From NCBI RefSeq assembly GCF_003583365.1, contig NZ_QXED01000007.1, positions 1 through 64,000 on the forward strand: a stretch of DNA of 64,000 nt. The letters run 5' to 3'. Made by a program: the position numbers and the translations under genes. A model generated the notes under the pieces. It worked only from the letters and a program-made list of their open reading frames with translations. It did not search any database and was not told where the DNA came from. Shown here one piece after another: positions 61,184 through 64,000 of this stretch (position 1 is the first letter of the stretch; the number at the start of each line of letters is the position of its first letter). The stretch comes from Fibrisoma montanum. GTDB taxonomy: Bacteria; Bacteroidota; Bacteroidia; Cytophagales; Spirosomataceae.

Positions 61184-61695
61184 TGGGCTTTCAATTCACA
61201 CCTCGAATAAAAATAGGAAACGTTACCATCGGCCGGCGCGGTGCCTCCGTCGGCACGGGTGTTCCTGGTCTGCGTTACCGAATGGATTTTAAAGGTTCCA
61301 GTGGTCAGCAGCAGCCATCAGAACCGGTTGCATCAGCCTACGGTATCAAGTCGGTGATCATCGATCTGGTGTTGTTTGTGCTGGCCTCAACAGTACCGTT
61401 CATCTTGGGTGCCATCTTCGGTAAAATCCTTGGTTACGTAGCTTGTGCTGTGCTGCTGTGGGTAGCCCTTCAGCATTTTATGAAGACTGGCGAATACGGA
61501 CAGAAGCAAGAAACGGTTTACGTGCAGGATAAACGCTACAAGACTGGTCATCGACCGAACGGGACTCGACTGGTTAAGGATGAATCTAACTTCATTGAGT
61601 ATGACAGTCAGCAGCTTACCCTGCACCGCATTGTCGGTACGGTTCAGCTGCTGTTCACGGCAGCGGTTGCCTTATTTATCTACGTCAGCAAGTAA
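61183..61695 (+). CDS. DUF4236-like membrane protein in the immunity operon
   Basis: 170-residue protein starting MGFQFTPRIKIGNVTIGRRG, which matches the DUF4236 opening (RxxKIGxxxxNxGxxGxSxGxG-type), followed by two hydrophobic helices near 55-90 and one at the C-terminus. Translationally coupled to the repressor. It would be made in the lysogen; a role in superinfection exclusion or anti-phage membrane defence is a guess. Confidence 0.65.
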   Translation: MGFQFTPRIKIGNVTIGRRGASVGTGVPGLRYRMDFKGSSGQQQPSEPVASAYGIKSVIIDLVLFVLASTVPFILGAIFGKILGYVACAVLLWVALQHFMKTGEYGQKQETVYVQDKRYKTGHRPNGTRLVKDESNFIEYDSQQLTLHRIVGTVQLLFTAAVALFIYVSK

Positions 61696-61706
61696 ACTGC
61701 GACACG

Positions 61707-61733
61707 AATTGAGACAAAGACAAAATTGAGACA
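61707..61733. repeat. Direct repeats left of attR
   Basis: AATTGAGACA at 61707-61716 and 61724-61733, 17 bp apart, 49 bp from the att core. Possible integrase arm-type sites. The rest of the 61696-61785 gap shows no gene or clear promoter. Confidence 0.4.
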
Positions 61734-61781
61734 CTAAACACACCTAGTTAATGCATTGAATATCAGATAAATGAATAAACC

Positions 61782-61808
61782 ATACAGAGGGGTGTCCGAG
61801 AGGTTGAA
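61782..61808. repeat. attR core (27 bp)
   Basis: Identical to attL (19785-19811); here the sequence continues into the complete tRNA-Ser gene. Confidence 0.92.
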
Positions 61809-61873
61809 GGAGCACGCCTGGAAAGTGTGTATACGTCTAAAGCGTATCGAGGGTTCGAATCCCTTCCCCTCTG
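61786..61873 (+). tRNA. tRNA-Ser (anticodon GGA), rebuilt by the prophage
   Basis: 88-base tRNA with a long variable arm. Acceptor AGAGGGG pairs with CCCCTCT (61866-61872), discriminator G at 61873. Anticodon arm CACGC-CTGGAAA-GTGTG gives GGA. Variable arm TATACGTCTAAAGCGTA; T-arm GGGTTCGAATCCC. No CCA is encoded. Its first 23 bases and everything upstream now belong to the prophage. Confidence 0.96.
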
Positions 61874-62080
61874 CAACCGTGTGTATACGCCTGAAGCGTA
61901 TTGAGGCCGGGGTTGCGTCCGACTTCGAATCCCTTCCCCTCTGCTAATGTGTGTATACGCCTGAAGTGTATTGAGGCCGGGGTCGCGTTCGACTTCGAAT
62001 CCCTTCCTCTCTGCAACCGTGTATAAGTTTGAATTGATTTGAGGCTAGGATCGCGACTGATTTTTAATACATCCCCTCTG
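61874..62080 (+). repeat. Three tandem decayed 3' halves of tRNA-Ser
   Basis: Units at 61874-61943 (70 bp), 61944-62013 (70 bp) and 62014-62080 (67 bp). Each keeps the anticodon-stem 3' strand, variable arm and T-arm/acceptor 3' end (TTCGAATCCCTTCCCCTCTG in unit 1), and lacks the 5' half. Units 1 and 2 are very similar to each other; unit 3 is more diverged. Confidence 0.85.
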
Positions 62081-62175
62081 CAACTGATGTACCGTTTTCA
62101 TAAGCCTTGTCAACCTTGTGCTGACGAGGCTTTTTTGTTAGCTTTCATTTTCATTGACGAACGCTTGAACTAAAC

Positions 62176-63675
62176 GTGAACCTCCCCGCTGACCATATTC
62201 GCCTGCTTTTTGGCCTCAAACTACGCCAGCTTCGACTCGATAAAGGCGTTTCCCTCAGCGAACTGGCCCAGCAGTCGGGCTTGTCCGTGTCGTACCTGAA
62301 CGAGATCGAAAAAGGGCGCAAATACCCCAAAGCCGACAAGATTTCGGCTTTGGCCAATGCCATCGGGGTCGATTACGATACGCTGGTGTCGCTGAAGCTG
62401 AACAAGAAACTTGAGCCCATTTCCGACCTGCTGCGCTCCAAGTTCCTGACCGAAATTCCGCTCGAACTCTTCGGCATCGACCCGTCGGATCTGCTCGAAC
62501 TGCTCGCTGAAGCACCAGCCAAAGTCAGCGCCATGATCCGGACGTTCATGGATATTGCGCTGAGCTACAACATGAGCGTCGAGCGGCTGTATCTGGCCAT
62601 GCTCCGGTCGTATCAGGAGATGCACGATAATTATTTCCCCGACATAGAAGCCGACGCCGACCGCTTCCTGACCGAGTTTACGACCCAGCAGCAACCCATC
62701 ACCGAAGCCCTGCTGACCAACCTGCTTAAAACCCGCTACGACATCCGGCTGGCTTATTTCGATCCGCTCACGCAGCCTGAGCTGGGGCCGCTGCGGTCGG
62801 TGTTTCGTCCCGATAGCAAGACCCTCTATCTCAACGCCGGATTGTCGGCGCAGCAACGGCTCTTCACGCTGGCGCGGGAAGCCGGCTTTCACTACCTCAC
62901 TCTGAAAAGCCGGCCGCTGACCTACTCGTGGGTGGAAGCCGAATCGTTTGAGCAGATTCTGAACAACTACAAAGCCTCGTATTTTGCCGGTGCCATGCTG
63001 ATCCGGCGCGATGCGCTGGTGGCCCGGCTCAACGAGTTGTTTCAACAGGAGACGTGGAACAGCGACGCTTTTCTGCAGCTCGTTACCGACTTCGGCGCTA
63101 CCCCCGAGCAGTTTTTTTATCGACTCAGCAACGTACTGCCCAGCCACTTCGGCATTGATCAGCTGTTTTTCTACCGCTTCAACAACGTAGCCGGGCAGAG
63201 CCAGTTTGACCTGACGAAAGAAATGCACCTGTCGCGGCAGCAGGGGCCGCGGGGCATGGTCGATGAACATTTCTGTCGGCGGTGGGTCGCCCTGACCAGT
63301 CTGCAGGAGCTGACATCCCTCCAGAATCAGAAGCAGTTTGACGGTGCGCTGTGCCGGGCGCAACTCTCGCAGTACGCCGATTCGGGACAGACGTACCTGA
63401 TCATTTCGGTGGCGCATCCGTTCCAGCCGCAGAATCAACCGACCGTAGCCCGTCAGAACATGAGCGTGTCGATGTGCTTTGCCGTGAACGACACCTTGAA
63501 GCGCAAGCTCCGTTTCCTGCAAAACCCCGACGAGGCCATTCCGTTCCGGGTCGTCAACGAAGCCTGCGAACGCTGCGGCATTTTCGACTGCCGCGAACGC
63601 GTTGCCGCTCCCCGGGTGCTGCAAAAGAAACGGCAGTACCAGGCCATGAAAAAAGCCGTAGAAACGCTACGGTAG
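62176..63675 (+). CDS. XRE-family regulator with IrrE-like and DUF2083 domains
   Basis: 499-residue transcriptional regulator. N-terminal HTH_XRE at about 10-65 (LRQLRLDKGVSLSELAQQSG), a middle ImmA/IrrE-like segment where the metallopeptidase HExxH is not preserved (LAREAGFHYL), and a C-terminal DUF2083-like region with a Cys cluster (EACERCGIFDCRER). This layout is that of short-chain-acyl/glyoxylate-type regulators (RamB/PrpR/ScfR class) in many bacteria. GTG start at 62176; the tRNA locus is upstream. Host gene. Confidence 0.85.
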   Translation: MNLPADHIRLLFGLKLRQLRLDKGVSLSELAQQSGLSVSYLNEIEKGRKYPKADKISALANAIGVDYDTLVSLKLNKKLEPISDLLRSKFLTEIPLELFGIDPSDLLELLAEAPAKVSAMIRTFMDIALSYNMSVERLYLAMLRSYQEMHDNYFPDIEADADRFLTEFTTQQQPITEALLTNLLKTRYDIRLAYFDPLTQPELGPLRSVFRPDSKTLYLNAGLSAQQRLFTLAREAGFHYLTLKSRPLTYSWVEAESFEQILNNYKASYFAGAMLIRRDALVARLNELFQQETWNSDAFLQLVTDFGATPEQFFYRLSNVLPSHFGIDQLFFYRFNNVAGQSQFDLTKEMHLSRQQGPRGMVDEHFCRRWVALTSLQELTSLQNQKQFDGALCRAQLSQYADSGQTYLIISVAHPFQPQNQPTVARQNMSVSMCFAVNDTLKRKLRFLQNPDEAIPFRVVNEACERCGIFDCRERVAAPRVLQKKRQYQAMKKAVETLR

Positions 63676-63766
63676 TTTTTTAGTTTGTGGTTCACCGGTA
63701 GTGCTGGTCAGGCGTTAGATTCGCGCCAGCTTCCCATGTTTAACCCTCGACCTTTAAACTGCTCCA

Positions 63767-64000
63767 ATGAACCGCATCGACCGCCTGACCGCTATCCTGA
63801 TTCACCTGCAAACCAAACGGGTTGTCCGGGCGCAGGAACTGGCCGATCGCTTTGGCATCAGCCTGCGGACCGTCTACCGCGACGTCCGGGCGCTGGAAGA
63901 AGCGGGTGTGCCCATCGGTGCCGAAGCCGGCGTCGGGTACTTTCTGGAAGGCTATCACCTGCCGCCGGTCATGTTCACCAAAGCCGAAATCAGCGCGTTG
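63767..64000 (+). CDS. WYL/YafY-type transcriptional regulator (partial, runs off right edge)
   Basis: 78 codons visible from ATG 63767. DeoR/HTH_11 winged helix: MNRIDRLTAILIHLQTKRVV, ELADRFGISLRTVYRDVRAL and GVPIGAEAGVGYFLEGY, the hallmark start of YafY-like proteins that continue with a WYL sensor domain. Host gene. Confidence 0.85.
   Translation, partial: MNRIDRLTAILIHLQTKRVVRAQELADRFGISLRTVYRDVRALEEAGVPIGAEAGVGYFLEGYHLPPVMFTKAEISAL

Larger units (their letters stand above)
19785..61808. mobile_element. Complete-looking tailed prophage integrated in tRNA-Ser(GGA)
   Basis: Bounded by a 27-bp direct repeat (19785-19811 and 61782-61808), one core-to-core unit being 41,997 bp. It carries integrase, excisionase-like protein, repressor, replication and recombination genes, terminase, portal, capsid, protease, tape measure, fibres and lysis genes, so all modules needed for a virion are represented. 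Long tape measure (1000 residues) and absence of sheath or contractile-tail genes that I can recognise suggest a long non-contractile tail (siphovirus), which is inference. One structural-block gene needs a frameshift. Confidence 0.93.

Noticed and set aside
19785-61808. Integrative conjugative element instead of a phage
   Set aside because: No conjugation or relaxase genes; terminase, portal, protease, tape measure and endolysin show it is a prophage.
61874-62080. Possible CRISPR array
   Set aside because: The ~70-bp units are contiguous tRNA 3' halves with no unique spacers.
62221-63624. 467-codon minus-strand frame
   Set aside because: Antisense of the XRE/IrrE-like regulator; no recognisable domain, while the + frame has a clear HTH and Cys cluster.

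Overview
The window is about 64 kb of moderately GC-rich bacterial DNA. The organism is a member of the Bacteroidota, most likely a cytophagale of the Spirosoma/Rudanella/Larkinella kind. Grounds: host genes of families typical of that phylum (DUF2911, DUF5686 with a carboxypeptidase-like N-domain, LytS/LytTR pairs), few Shine-Dalgarno sequences, and promoters that fit the Bacteroidota pattern (TTTG or TTG, 19-21 bp, TAnnTTTG). Genus-level placement is inference.

Left host segment (1-19672). A truncated copper P-type ATPase (FixI/CcoI type) is divergent from hemN. Then come a flavin-binding PPOX protein, a lipoprotein, a possible small membrane protein, a secreted protein, a NUDIX hydrolase, a DUF2911/TPR protein, a large DUF5686 outer-membrane protein, a cupin, a tandem DUF4440-like protein, a histidine kinase/LytTR regulator pair, ruvC, a four-gene envelope cassette (flippase-like membrane protein, two GT2 glycosyltransferases, a NodB-type deacetylase), a TatD-family nuclease and an L-asparaginase.

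Prophage (19785-61808; 41,997 bp from core to core). A complete-looking tailed-phage genome is inserted in the 5' part of a tRNA-Ser(GGA) gene, with a 27-bp core repeated at both ends. From the left: integrase, a small protein and an HTH (excisionase-like) protein on the + strand, then back-to-back terminators. Almost everything else is one leftward late/early block. Read in the direction of transcription (right to left) it holds: early control (a Cro-position protein divergent from a LexA/S24-type repressor), recombination and replication (RecE-like nuclease fold, DEDDh exonuclease, DnaD/O-like initiator, RusA, DNA methyltransferase), an array of small unknown genes, terminase, tail completion and fibre genes, tape measure, ClpP-type protease with scaffold-like tail, major capsid, portal, connector, spanin-like pair, holin-like proteins and an M15 endolysin. 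The tail block precedes the head block, which is unusual. A lone + strand gene with its own promoter (29659-29991) sits inside the late block like a moron.

Right host segment (61786-64000). The rebuilt tRNA-Ser is followed by three decayed tandem tRNA 3' halves, then an XRE/IrrE-like regulator and the start of a WYL/YafY-type regulator that runs off the edge.

Most notable points: integration at the 5' end of the tRNA, which leaves the host tRNA promoter pointing at the integrase; scars of other integrations on both sides; a gene that needs a -1 shift at a T9 run; an overlapping spanin-like pair; heptamer repeats inside reading frames; and the inverted module order. No CRISPR array, insertion sequence or rRNA gene was seen.
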